Below are positions 17,823-25,549 of a stretch of DNA of 64,000 nucleotides, piece after piece (the first letter of the stretch is position 1; each line of letters starts with the position of its first letter). Made by a program: the position numbers and the translations under genes. Origin of the DNA: Flavobacterium jejuense (GTDB lineage: Bacteria > Bacteroidota > Bacteroidia > Flavobacteriales > Flavobacteriaceae); contig NZ_VEVQ02000013.1 in NCBI RefSeq assembly GCF_006491595.2, positions 62,001-126,000 on the forward strand. The letters are read 5' to 3'. Under the pieces are notes generated by a model. The model saw nothing but the letters and a program-made list of their open reading frames with translations, ran no database searches and was not told the DNA's origin.

Positions 17823-17852
17823 AAAAATAGCCTTTCAAAAGGCTATTTTTGT
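17823..17852 (+). terminator. Terminator after the CAU tRNA
   Basis: AAAAATAGCCTTT pairs with AAAGGCTATTTTT around a minimal loop and is followed by further T residues. Confidence 0.85.
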
Positions 17853-18001
17853 TTTTATATGTAAAAATATTTTAAAGTTTTTAGGTAAAAAAATTGTTTA
17901 ATACAGAAATATTTATATTTTCGTAACTAAATAAAATGATTCGCCTCAATTTATTCATAAAATATTAAAGAACAATTTCTTTCAAAATAAGAAAAAGTTT
18001 A

Positions 18002-18009
18002 TATTTTTG
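18002..18009 (+). promoter_or_regulatory. -7 promoter element of the small PID-CTERM-like gene
   Basis: TATTTTTG followed by TAACC. A sister sequence, TATTTTCG followed by TAAC, lies 86 bases upstream (near 17917), so the region looks like a duplicated promoter. Confidence 0.6.
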
Positions 18010-18016
18010 TAACCTA

Positions 18017-18223
18017 ATGGAAATTATGATGAACAAAAGACTTATTCTTTTATTGGTTTTGCTATCTTTTCAGAGTGTTTTTTCTGATTCGACACCTCCA
18101 CCACCTCCAACTCCTCCACCAGGATTGCCTATCAATAACGGGGTAGTTTTTATGATTGTTGTAGGGTTGATTTTAGGGTGTTATGCTTTAAGAAAAATAA
18201 ATCTAAAAAAAGCTTCTAAATAA
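18017..18223 (+). CDS. Small signal-peptide protein with Pro-rich linker and C-terminal helix (PID-CTERM-like)
   Basis: A 68-residue protein. It has a signal peptide (ILLLVLLSFQSVFSDS), a run of Pro and Thr (PPPPPTPPPGLPINNG), then one hydrophobic helix (VVFMIVVGLILGCYAL) and a basic tail. This tripartite form resembles the flavobacterial PID-CTERM small proteins, which have a PPPPGLPIDxG motif before a terminal helix and no known function. The -7 element ends at 18009, so the 18017 start would have almost no leader; ATGs at 18026 and 18029 (MNKRLILLL) are equally likely starts. Confidence 0.72.
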   Translation: MEIMMNKRLILLLVLLSFQSVFSDSTPPPPPTPPPGLPINNGVVFMIVVGLILGCYALRKINLKKASK

Positions 18224-18231
18224 GCTTCTTT

Positions 18232-18822
18232 TTAGATTCTTAAATCTTGTATCCTTTTTACGTATTTTCCAATAACATCAAATTCTAAGTTTACAATAGT
18301 TCCTACTTTAAGGTTTTTGAAGTTTGTGTTTTCATAAGTGTATGGAATGATGGCTACGCTAAATTCATTTTCTTTTGAATTTACAACTGTTAAGCTTGTT
18401 CCATTAATAGTAATGGATCCTTTTTCGATGGTTATGTTTTGTTGGTTCTTGTTGTATTCGAAAGTAAAGTACCAACTTCCCTCTGATTCATTTATATTTT
18501 TGCAAATACCAATTTGATCTACATGACCTTGAACAATATGTCCATCTAATCGGTCTCCTAATTTCATTGCTCGTTCAAGATTTATAATGTCATTTTCTTT
18601 CCATTTGGAAATGTTTGTTTTTTCAATAGTTTCTTTGATGGCTGTGACGGTGTAAATGTTGTCTTCTATAGCTACAACGGTTAAGCAAATGCCATTGTGA
18701 GCAACACTTTGGTCAATTTTAAGTTCGTTTGTTATATTAGAAGCTACTTTTAGGTGTAAGTTCTCCTTTTCTTTACTAATTTCTTTTATGGTTCCTAATG
18801 TTTCAATAATACCTGTAAACAT
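18232..18822 (-). CDS. ribE: Riboflavin synthase, alpha subunit
   Basis: Dismutates two 6,7-dimethyl-8-ribityllumazine molecules into riboflavin. Its 196 residues start with the diagnostic MFTGIIE and contain two lumazine-binding repeats, marked by NGICLTVV and NGTSLTVV and by GDRLDGHIVQGHVD. It is transcribed divergently from pdxA out of a compact symmetrical promoter (18839-18859). The product feeds RibF (1238-2170). Confidence 0.97.
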   Translation of the reverse strand: MFTGIIETLGTIKEISKEKENLHLKVASNITNELKIDQSVAHNGICLTVVAIEDNIYTVTAIKETIEKTNISKWKENDIINLERAMKLGDRLDGHIVQGHVDQIGICKNINESEGSWYFTFEYNKNQQNITIEKGSITINGTSLTVVNSKENEFSVAIIPYTYENTNFKNLKVGTIVNLEFDVIGKYVKRIQDLRI

Positions 18823-18838
18823 AACTGATTTATTTTAC

Positions 18839-18859
18839 TAAATTTGTAGTTCAAAAGTA
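18839..18859. promoter_or_regulatory. Symmetrical face-to-face promoter core between ribE and pdxA
   Basis: TAAATTTG (18839-18846, plus) and TACTTTTG (18852-18859, minus) face each other across five bases. Each -7 element lies in the other promoter's initially transcribed region, so the two cofactor genes should compete for polymerase. Confidence 0.65.
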
Positions 18860-18880
18860 AGCAATAAATACTAACTAGTT

Positions 18881-19924
18881 ATGGTTAAAAAGGCAGAAAA
18901 TATAATTGTAGGAATATCTATAGGTGATTTAAATGGAATTGGACCAGAGGTTGTTTTAAAGACATTTGAGGATAATAGAATGTTAGAGCTTTGTACTCCA
19001 GTTATTTTTGCAAATGTAAAAATCATGTCTTTTCTCAAAAGGAATCTAAATTTAGACTCAAGTTTGCATGGTATAGATAATTTAGAGCAGATAGTTTTGG
19101 GAAAAATTAATGTCTTAAATGTATGGAAAGAGGGGGTTAATTTAGAGTTTGGGAAAAATGATGATGTTGTTGGTAAATATGCAATTAGGTCTTTTGAGGC
19201 CGCTACTAAAGCTTTGAAAGATAAGTTTGTGGATGTTTTAGTTACAGCGCCTATTAATAAGTATAATGTACAATCAGATGATTTTAAGTTTCCTGGTCAT
19301 ACGGATTACTTAGGTAAAGAATTGTCTGGTAATGCGTTAATGTTAATGGTACACGGCCAATTGAGGGTAGGTTTGCTTACAGATCATATTCCTGTCAATG
19401 AGGTTTCTAATTATTTGACAGAGGAATTATTGGTAAAAAAAGTAGAGACTATTATTGAGTCATTGCAACAAGATTTTGGAATTTCTAAACCGAAAGTAGC
19501 TATATTAGGTTTGAATCCTCATAGTGGTGATAATGGTGTAATAGGTGATGAGGAGGAAAAAGTAATTAAACCTACTGTTAAAAAAATGTTTGATGCTGGA
19601 AAAATGGTTTTTGGACCTTATGCGTCTGATAGTTTTTTTGGTTCTTTGCAATATGAAAAGTATGATGCTATTTTAGCTATGTATCATGATCAAGGTTTGA
19701 TACCGTTTAAAACATTGTCTTTTGGTAATGGAGTTAATTACACTGCTGGTTTAAATAGAATTCGTACTTCTCCAGATCATGGAACTGCTTTTGAAATTGC
19801 AGGAAAAGGTATAGCGAAATACGATTCTTTTAAAGAAGCGGTTTATTTAGCATTAGATATATATAATAAGAGAAATGAATATCAAGAGCTTACAAAGAAG
19901 CCGTTAAAAGTGAAGCAAAATTAG
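18881..19924 (+). CDS. pdxA: 4-hydroxythreonine-4-phosphate dehydrogenase
   Basis: Catalyses the NAD-dependent oxidation step of DXP-dependent pyridoxal phosphate synthesis. Its 347 residues match the family. Metal and substrate motifs are GIGPE near the N-terminus, FPGHTDYLG, LGLNPHSGDNG, YHDQGLIPFK and TSPDHGTAFEIAG. The ATG is supported by the promoter core about 40 bases upstream. Confidence 0.97.
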   Translation: MVKKAENIIVGISIGDLNGIGPEVVLKTFEDNRMLELCTPVIFANVKIMSFLKRNLNLDSSLHGIDNLEQIVLGKINVLNVWKEGVNLEFGKNDDVVGKYAIRSFEAATKALKDKFVDVLVTAPINKYNVQSDDFKFPGHTDYLGKELSGNALMLMVHGQLRVGLLTDHIPVNEVSNYLTEELLVKKVETIIESLQQDFGISKPKVAILGLNPHSGDNGVIGDEEEKVIKPTVKKMFDAGKMVFGPYASDSFFGSLQYEKYDAILAMYHDQGLIPFKTLSFGNGVNYTAGLNRIRTSPDHGTAFEIAGKGIAKYDSFKEAVYLALDIYNKRNEYQELTKKPLKVKQN

Positions 19925-19973
19925 TTGTAAACAAAAAAATGTTTATAACACGTTTGAATTTACAATTATTTTA

Positions 19974-19981
19974 TATCTTTG
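19974..19981 (+). promoter_or_regulatory. -7 promoter element of the yceD-rpmF operon
   Basis: TATCTTTG overlaps the TTG that would begin the longest open frame at 19979, so translation must start downstream, at the ATG at 20012. Confidence 0.7.
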
Positions 19982-20011
19982 CAACCCCTTAAAGAAAGGT
20001 TAACTGTTGTT

Positions 20012-20545
20012 ATGAAAAATTTAAAAGCATATTTAATTCAGTTTTCTGGATTAAAAATAGGAAAGCATCAGTTTGATTATCAGTTAGATAATTCGTTCTT
20101 TGGGTGCTTTAATTATGACGATTTTAATAGTGTTGATATTAAGGTAGATTTGATTTTGGACAAAAAAAACACGATGCTTGAGTTGAGTTTTAAGCATAAG
20201 GGAGTAGTAAATGTTCCTTGTGATTTAACAAATGAAGATTTTGATTTACCTATTAAAGGAAAATTAAAGTTGATTGTAAATTTTGGAGATGCGTTTAACG
20301 ATGAAAATGAAGAGTTGCTAATATTGCCTCATGGCGAGTTTCAAGTTGACGTCTCTCAATATATATATGAAATGATTGTGCTTTCAGTTCCATTCAAAAG
20401 GATTCATCCGGGTGTTAAGGACGGAACTTTAAAGACAGACGTTTTAGATAAATTGGATAAGTTATCTCCAAAAGAGGAAAAAAAAGAAGAAGAGAGTATA
20501 GACCCAAGGTGGGAGAATTTAAAAAAACTATTAACGGATAAATAA
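20012..20545 (+). CDS. YceD / DUF177 family protein
   Basis: A 177-residue protein of the DUF177 family, which is associated with 23S rRNA accumulation and nearly always sits upstream of rpmF. It begins MKNLKAYLIQFSGLKIGKHQF; the conserved core includes NVPCDLTNEDFDLP and the C-terminal IHPGVKDG and DPRWENLKKLL. In this version only one Cys (VPCDL) of the usual set is visible. The gap to rpmF is nine bases, so they are co-transcribed. Confidence 0.92.
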   Translation: MKNLKAYLIQFSGLKIGKHQFDYQLDNSFFGCFNYDDFNSVDIKVDLILDKKNTMLELSFKHKGVVNVPCDLTNEDFDLPIKGKLKLIVNFGDAFNDENEELLILPHGEFQVDVSQYIYEMIVLSVPFKRIHPGVKDGTLKTDVLDKLDKLSPKEEKKEEESIDPRWENLKKLLTDK

Positions 20546-20554
20546 TATAGTAAA

Positions 20555-20749
20555 ATGGCACATCCTAAGAGAAAAATCTCGAAAACGAGAAGAGACAAAA
20601 GAAGAACGCACTACAAAGCGTCTGTTCCTCAAATTGCAACATGTCCTATTACAGGAGAAGCGCATTTGTACCACAGAGCTTATTGGCATGAAGGTAAAAT
20701 GTACTACAGAGGTCAAGTAGTAATTGATAAAGCAGAGGCTGTAGCTTAA
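20555..20749 (+). CDS. rpmF: 50S ribosomal protein L32
   Basis: A 64-residue basic protein starting MAHPKRKISKTRRDKRR, with the characteristic TCPITGEAHLYHRAYWHEG. The single Cys means it is the zinc-free form. It lies immediately after yceD and before a strong terminator. Confidence 0.98.
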   Translation: MAHPKRKISKTRRDKRRTHYKASVPQIATCPITGEAHLYHRAYWHEGKMYYRGQVVIDKAEAVA

Positions 20750-20769
20750 TTGCTTTTACAAAATAGAGA

Positions 20770-20797
20770 AAAACTCTCACGAAGTGAGAGTTTTTTT
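20770..20797 (+). terminator. Terminator after rpmF
   Basis: AAACTCTCAC and GTGAGAGTTT form a stem with a GAA loop, followed by a T run. Confidence 0.9.
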
Positions 20798-20909
20798 GTT
20801 AATATGCTTTTTTTATATTAAAGTCTTTATTTTACTCAGGTTTGATTTTTTTTTTGTAATTTCAAGCACTTTTTTATTAAGCAATTTTTAAAAAAGAAAA
20901 ATTATTTTT

Positions 20910-21908
20910 ATGAATAAAATTACAGCCGCAATTACAGCAATTGGCTCATACGTTCCTGATTATGTTTTGTCTAACCAAGTGTTAGAAAAAATGGTTGATA
21001 CCAATGATGAATGGATAACAACCAGAACGGGAATTAAGGAAAGAAGAATTTTAAAGGAAGAAGGTGAAGGAACTTCCTTTTTGGCAATTAAAGCTGCTCA
21101 GAATTTAATTGAGAAAGCAAAAATTGATCCAAAAGAAATAGATTTAGTTATTATGGCAACGGCAACTCCAGATATGCCAGTTGCTTCAACAGGAGTTTAT
21201 GTGGCTACTCAAATAGGAGCTACTAATGCTTTTGCCTTCGATTTGCAAGCTGCTTGTTCCAGTTTTTTATATGGAATGTCTACTGCTTCTGCATATATTC
21301 AATCAGGAAAATATAAAAAGGTACTACTAATTGGTGCCGATAAAATGTCATCTATTATAGATTACACAGACAGAGCTACTTGTATCATCTTTGGTGATGG
21401 AGGAGGTGCAGTTTTGTTTGAACCTAATGAAGAAGGATTAGGTTTGCAAGATGAAATTTTGAGAAGTGATGGTGTAGGTAGAGAGTTTCTAAAAATAGAA
21501 GCAGGAGGTTCTATTTTACCAGCATCTGAAGAAACAGTCAAAAGTAAACAACATTTTGTTTTTCAAGATGGTAAAACTGTATTTAAATATGCTGTTTCTG
21601 GAATGGCAGATGTTAGTGAGAAAATCATGGAACGAAACCAACTTACTCATGATGATGTAAATTGGTTAGTAGCACATCAAGCGAACAAAAGAATTATTGA
21701 TGCTACTGCAAATAGAATGGGAGTTGAGGAATCTAAAGTGTTAATTAATATTCAACGTTATGGAAATACTACTTCAGCTACTTTACCATTATTATTAAGT
21801 GATTTTGAAAGTCAATTAAAAAAAGGAGATAATATTATTTTTGCAGCCTTTGGTGGAGGCTTCACATGGGGAGCTGTCTATTTAAAATGGGCTTATAATA
21901 AACAATAA
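20910..21908 (+). CDS. fabH: 3-oxoacyl-ACP synthase III
   Basis: Condenses acetyl-CoA (or branched acyl-CoA) with malonyl-ACP to start fatty-acid synthesis. Its 332 residues carry the catalytic triad: Cys near residue 116 in AACSSFLYGM, His in VAHQANKRI, and Asn in YGNTTSAT. TRTGIKERRI near the N-terminus is typical. It opens an operon with accB (18-base gap) and accC. The 160-base upstream region holds the rpmF terminator and an AT-rich stretch without a perfect TAnnTTTG. Confidence 0.97.
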   Translation: MNKITAAITAIGSYVPDYVLSNQVLEKMVDTNDEWITTRTGIKERRILKEEGEGTSFLAIKAAQNLIEKAKIDPKEIDLVIMATATPDMPVASTGVYVATQIGATNAFAFDLQAACSSFLYGMSTASAYIQSGKYKKVLLIGADKMSSIIDYTDRATCIIFGDGGGAVLFEPNEEGLGLQDEILRSDGVGREFLKIEAGGSILPASEETVKSKQHFVFQDGKTVFKYAVSGMADVSEKIMERNQLTHDDVNWLVAHQANKRIIDATANRMGVEESKVLINIQRYGNTTSATLPLLLSDFESQLKKGDNIIFAAFGGGFTWGAVYLKWAYNKQ

Positions 21909-21926
21909 CAAATCAAACCAAACCAA

Positions 21927-22427
21927 ATGTCAAATAGTATGGATATTAGAGAAATTCAAAACCTAATTAAGTTTGTAGCAAAATCAGGAGCTACAGAAGT
22001 AAAGTTAGAAATGGACGATTTTAAAATCACCATAAAAACAACTAATGAAGGTACAGAAAGCACAACAACTTATGTGCAACAAGTACCTGTTTCTAATGCA
22101 TTACCACAAGCTCCAGCTAATCAGCCAGTAGCTCCAACTGCACCAGTAGCTCCAGTAGCAACTAACGAAGCAGATGATAATTCAAAATATATCACTATAA
22201 AATCCCCAATTATTGGAACTTTATATAGAAAACCAGCCCCAGATAAGCCGGTTTTTGTAGAAGTAGGAAGTACTATTTCTAAAGGTGATGTGGTGTGTGT
22301 TATTGAAGCTATGAAATTATTTAACGAAATTGAATCAGAAATTTCTGGTAAAATTGTTAAAATTTTAGTAGATGATTCATCACCAGTTGAATTCGATCAG
22401 CCTTTATTCTTAGTAGATCCATCTTAA
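21927..22427 (+). CDS. accB: Acetyl-CoA carboxylase biotin carboxyl carrier protein
   Basis: A 166-residue carrier protein. The N-terminal part is typical (MDIREIQNLIKFVAKSG), followed by a Pro/Ala-rich flexible linker (about 60-85) and a biotinyl domain with the acceptor Lys at about 130 in EAMKLFNEIE. An internal ATG at 21939 (MDIREIQ) is an alternative start. It works with AccC downstream, and with the carboxyltransferase encoded elsewhere. Confidence 0.97.
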   Translation: MSNSMDIREIQNLIKFVAKSGATEVKLEMDDFKITIKTTNEGTESTTTYVQQVPVSNALPQAPANQPVAPTAPVAPVATNEADDNSKYITIKSPIIGTLYRKPAPDKPVFVEVGSTISKGDVVCVIEAMKLFNEIESEISGKIVKILVDDSSPVEFDQPLFLVDPS

Positions 22428-22546
22428 TAAAGTTAGAAATTAGAAACAAGAAGTTAGAAGTGTTTGGATAGAGAATTAAATTTTCTTTTTTAAATTCTAA
22501 ATTCTAAATTCTAAAATGAAAAGCCTAATTATCTAATTAAATTATT
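22428..22546 (+). repeat. TTAGAA / TTCTAA short-repeat spacer between accB and accC
   Basis: A 119-base spacer with several TTAGAA units at its left (about 22433-22460) and a tandem ATTCTAA array at its right (about 22491-22516). The two halves are partly complementary, so the transcript could fold between accB and accC. Confidence 0.6.
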
Positions 22547-23899
22547 ATGTTTAAAAAAATATTAATTGCAAATAGAGGTGAAATTGCATTACGTGTAATT
22601 AGAACCTGTAAAGAAATGGGTATTAAAACGGTGGCAGTATATTCTACTGCAGATGCTGATAGTTTACATGTGCGTTTTGCGGATGAAGCTGTTTGTATTG
22701 GGCCACCACCTAGTAATCTTTCGTATTTAAAGATGTCAAATATAATTGCCGCTGCAGAAATAACTAATGCAGATGCAATTCATCCAGGATATGGATTTCT
22801 TTCTGAAAACGCAAAATTTTCTAAAATTTGTGAAGAACATGGTATCAAGTTTATTGGTGCATCTGCTGATATGATTGATAAAATGGGAGATAAAGCTACA
22901 GCTAAAGCGACTATGAAAGCAGCCGGTGTTCCTTGTGTTCCTGGGTCGGAAGGTATTTTAGCTTCTTTTGAAGAAGCTCAGAAAATTGCTAAAGACATGG
23001 GTTATCCTGTAATGCTTAAAGCGACTGCAGGAGGAGGAGGAAAAGGAATGAGAGCTGTATGGAAACCAGAAGATTTATTAAAAGCATGGGAAAGTGCTCG
23101 TCAAGAGTCTGCAGCTGCTTTTGGTAATGATGGTATGTATATGGAAAAACTAATTGAAGAGCCAAGACATATTGAAATTCAGGTAATTGGTGATTCTTTT
23201 GGTAAAGCTTGTCATCTTTCTGAAAGAGATTGCTCGGTCCAAAGAAGACATCAAAAATTAACAGAAGAAACTCCATCTCCGTTCATGACTGATGAATTAC
23301 GTCAAAAAATGGGAGATGCTGCGGTGAAAGCAGCTGAGTTTATTAAATATGAAGGAGCTGGTACAGTTGAATTTTTAGTAGATAAGCATAGAAATTTCTA
23401 TTTTATGGAAATGAATACGCGTATTCAAGTAGAACATCCTATAACTGAGCAAGTAATTGATTATGATTTAATTCGCGAACAAGTTATGGTTGCTGCGGGG
23501 ATTCCTATTTCTGGAAAAAATTATTTTCCACAGTTACACTCTATAGAATGTCGTATTAATGCTGAAGATCCTTATAATGATTTCAGACCTTCTCCAGGAA
23601 AAATTACGGTTTTACATTCGCCAGGTGGTCATGGAGTGCGTTTGGATACTCATGTTTATGCAGGGTATACTATTCCGCCTAATTATGATTCTATGATAGC
23701 TAAGTTGATTACAACAGCTCAAACAAGAGAAGAGGCTATCAATAAGATGAAACGTGCGCTTGATGAGTTTGTAATTGAGGGAATTAAAACGACAATTCCT
23801 TTCCACAGACAATTAATGGATGAACCAGATTATGTAGCAGGTAATTATACTACAAAATTCATGGAATCTTTTGTAATGAAAGAAAGAATAGAAGAATAA
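22547..23899 (+). CDS. accC: Acetyl-CoA carboxylase biotin carboxylase subunit
   Basis: Carboxylates the biotin on AccB with ATP and bicarbonate. Its 450 residues match the family. It starts MFKKILIANRGEIALRVIRT and shows the glycine-rich ATP-grasp loop KATAGGGGKGMR, HLSERDCSVQRRHQKL, and MEMNTRIQVEHPITEQV with the catalytic Glu and Arg. It is the last gene of the fabH-accB-accC operon and ends at a strong terminator. Confidence 0.98.
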   Translation: MFKKILIANRGEIALRVIRTCKEMGIKTVAVYSTADADSLHVRFADEAVCIGPPPSNLSYLKMSNIIAAAEITNADAIHPGYGFLSENAKFSKICEEHGIKFIGASADMIDKMGDKATAKATMKAAGVPCVPGSEGILASFEEAQKIAKDMGYPVMLKATAGGGGKGMRAVWKPEDLLKAWESARQESAAAFGNDGMYMEKLIEEPRHIEIQVIGDSFGKACHLSERDCSVQRRHQKLTEETPSPFMTDELRQKMGDAAVKAAEFIKYEGAGTVEFLVDKHRNFYFMEMNTRIQVEHPITEQVIDYDLIREQVMVAAGIPISGKNYFPQLHSIECRINAEDPYNDFRPSPGKITVLHSPGGHGVRLDTHVYAGYTIPPNYDSMIAKLITTAQTREEAINKMKRALDEFVIEGIKTTIPFHRQLMDEPDYVAGNYTTKFMESFVMKERIEE

Positions 23900-23908
23900 T
23901 ATATATAG

Positions 23909-23940
23909 AAACTCCCAATAATTATTGGGAGTTTTTTTTT
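23909..23940. terminator. Terminator after accC
   Basis: AACTCCCAATAA and TTATTGGGAGTT form a 12-bp stem followed by a T run. It abuts the 3' end of the convergent gene. Confidence 0.9.
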
Positions 23941-24472
23941 ATGAACACGTTATTTTTTCTAAAACTTCTCTTTTTAAGTTATCGTATTTTTTAGTATTCT
24001 CATAAATTTTTTCATAAATTTCTTTAAATATTTTTGGGCTTTTAGTTTTCATTGCTTCAATTATTGTGTATAATTCTTTAAACTCCTCAATATTTAACTT
24101 ATTTATTTGATTAATAAAAGCTCTATTTTGTTTTAGTAAACTTTGTAATTTTGTTATAATCTCATTGGATTCTTCAAGATTTGTTGAAGAGTTATTAAAT
24201 ATAGCTTCTAATTCACTAAATTTAAGTTCTATATGTTTTTCATTGTTTTTTAATTCAATTTCTCGGTTACTATATGACAGAGATATTGATTTTTTTTGCA
24301 GTTCAACGTATTTTTCAATTTCATCAACATTAATAATTGAAAATATTTTTTCATATTTATTTAAAATTTCATTTTGTTTTGTAAACTGTGCTTTTTGAAT
24401 AAAGTAAATTATGCAATAAACTAATAAAGTAATTATACCTATGATATTCTGTGGATTAAAGATGTTTCCCAT
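23939..24472 (-). CDS. Hypothetical protein, one membrane helix plus coiled coil
   Basis: A 177-residue protein that I do not recognise. An N-terminal hydrophobic segment (IIGIITLLVYCIIYFI, about 10-25) is followed by a long charged Glu/Lys/Asn-rich region with heptad-like hydrophobic spacing, so it is probably a membrane-anchored coiled coil. A TATATTTG element at 24489-24496 supports the start. It is AT-rich and borders the accessory island, of which it may be part. Confidence 0.7.
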   Translation of the reverse strand: MGNIFNPQNIIGIITLLVYCIIYFIQKAQFTKQNEILNKYEKIFSIINVDEIEKYVELQKKSISLSYSNREIELKNNEKHIELKFSELEAIFNNSSTNLEESNEIITKLQSLLKQNRAFINQINKLNIEEFKELYTIIEAMKTKSPKIFKEIYEKIYENTKKYDNLKREVLEKITCS

Positions 24473-24488
24473 TTTAAAAATTTAATTT

Positions 24489-24496
24489 CAAATATA
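24489..24496 (-). promoter_or_regulatory. -7 promoter element of the coiled-coil protein gene
   Basis: TATATTTG on the minus strand, 17 bases before the ATG at 24472. Confidence 0.6.
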
Positions 24497-24620
24497 TAAA
24501 ACTTTTCGGGGTAATTTACTTCAAACATAAAATCTCAAGTTTTTACTTAATATTTTTATGTTTTTCAATTTGAATTGTATTCATTTTAAACCAAGACATT
24601 CTTTCTTTTTAGTAAGCCAA

Positions 24621-24662
24621 AGTTTTGTTTGATTGAGCTAAAGGTTTGTTCGATTGTGCTAA
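24621..24662. repeat. Two adjacent 21-bp imperfect direct repeats
   Basis: AGTTTTGTTTGATTGAGCTA(A) and AGGTTTGTTCGATTGTGCTA(A) sit head to tail, with 18 of 21 positions equal, just past the 3' end of the first XRE regulator gene. Function unknown. Confidence 0.6.
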
Positions 24663-24673
24663 AACCTATATCG

Positions 24674-25018
24674 TTATTTTGAAACTACAATTTTTTCAAT
24701 AGCCTCAATACGTTTTAGCATGTTTTCTAATATACCTTCTGGCATAGTATTAACTACATCTATTTTATAGCCAATGTTATTGTTATTGCTATTTTCGACT
24801 TTTTCTATAATAAAGGTATTTCCAGTATCTTCAACAAAATACTCAAAACCTACTTCAAATACTTCACATACTTTTTGCATTACTAAAAAATCAGGAATGG
24901 TTTTATTAGCTTCAAAATTAGAAACAGAAGTTTGAGCTACATTGAGTTTGTGTGCTAATTCTTCTTGACTCCACTTATTTTGTAACCTCAATCTTCTAAT
25001 TTTTGTTCCGACACTCAT
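24674..25018 (-). CDS. XRE-family helix-turn-helix regulator (paralogue A)
   Basis: A 114-residue DNA-binding protein. The HTH domain at about 6-62 contains IRRLRLQNKWSQEELAHKLN, then VAQTSVSNFEANKTIPDF. The C-terminus ends NTMPEGILENMLKRIEAIEK, a short helix that probably dimerises. It is a tandem paralogue of the next gene, with matching N- and C-termini and a diverged middle. Its promoter (TATTTTTG, 25039-25046) abuts a perfect palindrome at 25046-25059, which suggests self-regulation. It is a candidate controller of the adjacent bacteriocin-like locus. Confidence 0.88.
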   Translation of the reverse strand: MSVGTKIRRLRLQNKWSQEELAHKLNVAQTSVSNFEANKTIPDFLVMQKVCEVFEVGFEYFVEDTGNTFIIEKVENSNNNNIGYKIDVVNTMPEGILENMLKRIEAIEKIVVSK

Positions 25019-25038
25019 GGTAATAGTATTTTATTGCT

Positions 25039-25059
25039 CAAAAATAACAAATATTTGTT
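25039..25059 (-). promoter_or_regulatory. Promoter and palindromic operator of XRE regulator A
   Basis: On the minus strand, TATTTTTG (25039-25046) touches the perfect 14-bp palindrome AACAAATATTTGTT (25046-25059). A repressor bound there would block polymerase. A close, imperfect copy stands before the paralogue. Confidence 0.6.
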
Positions 25060-25087
25060 TAAACTTAGATTATTCTAATCGTTTATA

Positions 25088-25420
25088 TTATTTAACAACT
25101 ATAATTTTTTCAATATCCTCAATGCGTTTTAGCATATTTTCTAAAATGCCTTCTGGAATAGTGTTAATAGTTCCATTTGTGCAACCTATATTGCTGTATT
25201 CTGCTTTTTTAACTTTATTACTGTTATTTTTATCAATAAAATATTCAAAATCTACCTCAAAAACTTGACAAATCTTGTGCATTATTAAAAAATCGGGAAT
25301 TGATTTGTTTGCTTCTATATTTGAAATTGATGTTTGTGCTACATTTAATTTATGTGCTAAATCTTCTTGACTCATTTTATGTTGTAGTCTTAGTTTTCTT
25401 ATTTTTGTTCCTACACTCAT
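25088..25420 (-). CDS. XRE-family helix-turn-helix regulator (paralogue B)
   Basis: A 110-residue paralogue of regulator A starting MSVGTKIRKLRLQHKMSQED. The HTH is at about 6-62 (VAQTSISNIEANKSIPDF), and the C-terminal tail NTIPEGILENMLKRIEDIEK is nearly the same as in A. A longer frame to 25450 runs into its own promoter (TATTTTTG, 25439-25446), so 25420 is the start. It is transcribed away from the double-glycine peptide gene, whose promoter lies about 60 bases from its own, which makes it the most likely direct regulator of that gene. Confidence 0.88.
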   Translation of the reverse strand: MSVGTKIRKLRLQHKMSQEDLAHKLNVAQTSISNIEANKSIPDFLIMHKICQVFEVDFEYFIDKNNSNKVKKAEYSNIGCTNGTINTIPEGILENMLKRIEDIEKIIVVK

Positions 25421-25438
25421 TTTTATTAATTTTATGCT

Positions 25439-25459
25439 CAAAAATAGCAATTATTTGTT
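25439..25459 (-). promoter_or_regulatory. Promoter and imperfect operator of XRE regulator B
   Basis: TATTTTTG (25439-25446) followed upstream by AGCAATTATTTGTT (25446-25459), the same position and nearly the same sequence as the palindrome of paralogue A. Confidence 0.55.
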
Positions 25460-25502
25460 TAAGTTTACCAAAATTCTAATAGTTTCTATGCTAGTTGTAG
25501 TT

Positions 25503-25510
25503 TAGTTTTG
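25503..25510 (+). promoter_or_regulatory. -7 promoter element of the double-glycine peptide gene
   Basis: TAGTTTTG matches TAnnTTTG. It overlaps the upstream in-frame ATG at 25508, which excludes that start and supports the ATG at 25550 with a leader of about 35 bases. Confidence 0.65.
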
Positions 25511-25549
25511 AAACATAATATATTGTTTAACAAATTAATAATTAACATT

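Noticed and set aside
17936..17968. Ten-codon open frame after a promoter-like element
   Set aside because: Too short to support as a gene; recorded only as part of the doubled promoter finding.
19979..20011. TTG start for the YceD-family gene
   Set aside because: The TTG is part of the TATCTTTG promoter element; the ATG at 20012 matches the family start.
25508..25549. Upstream ATG of the double-glycine precursor
   Set aside because: It overlaps the -7 element, and the leader pattern starts at 25550.
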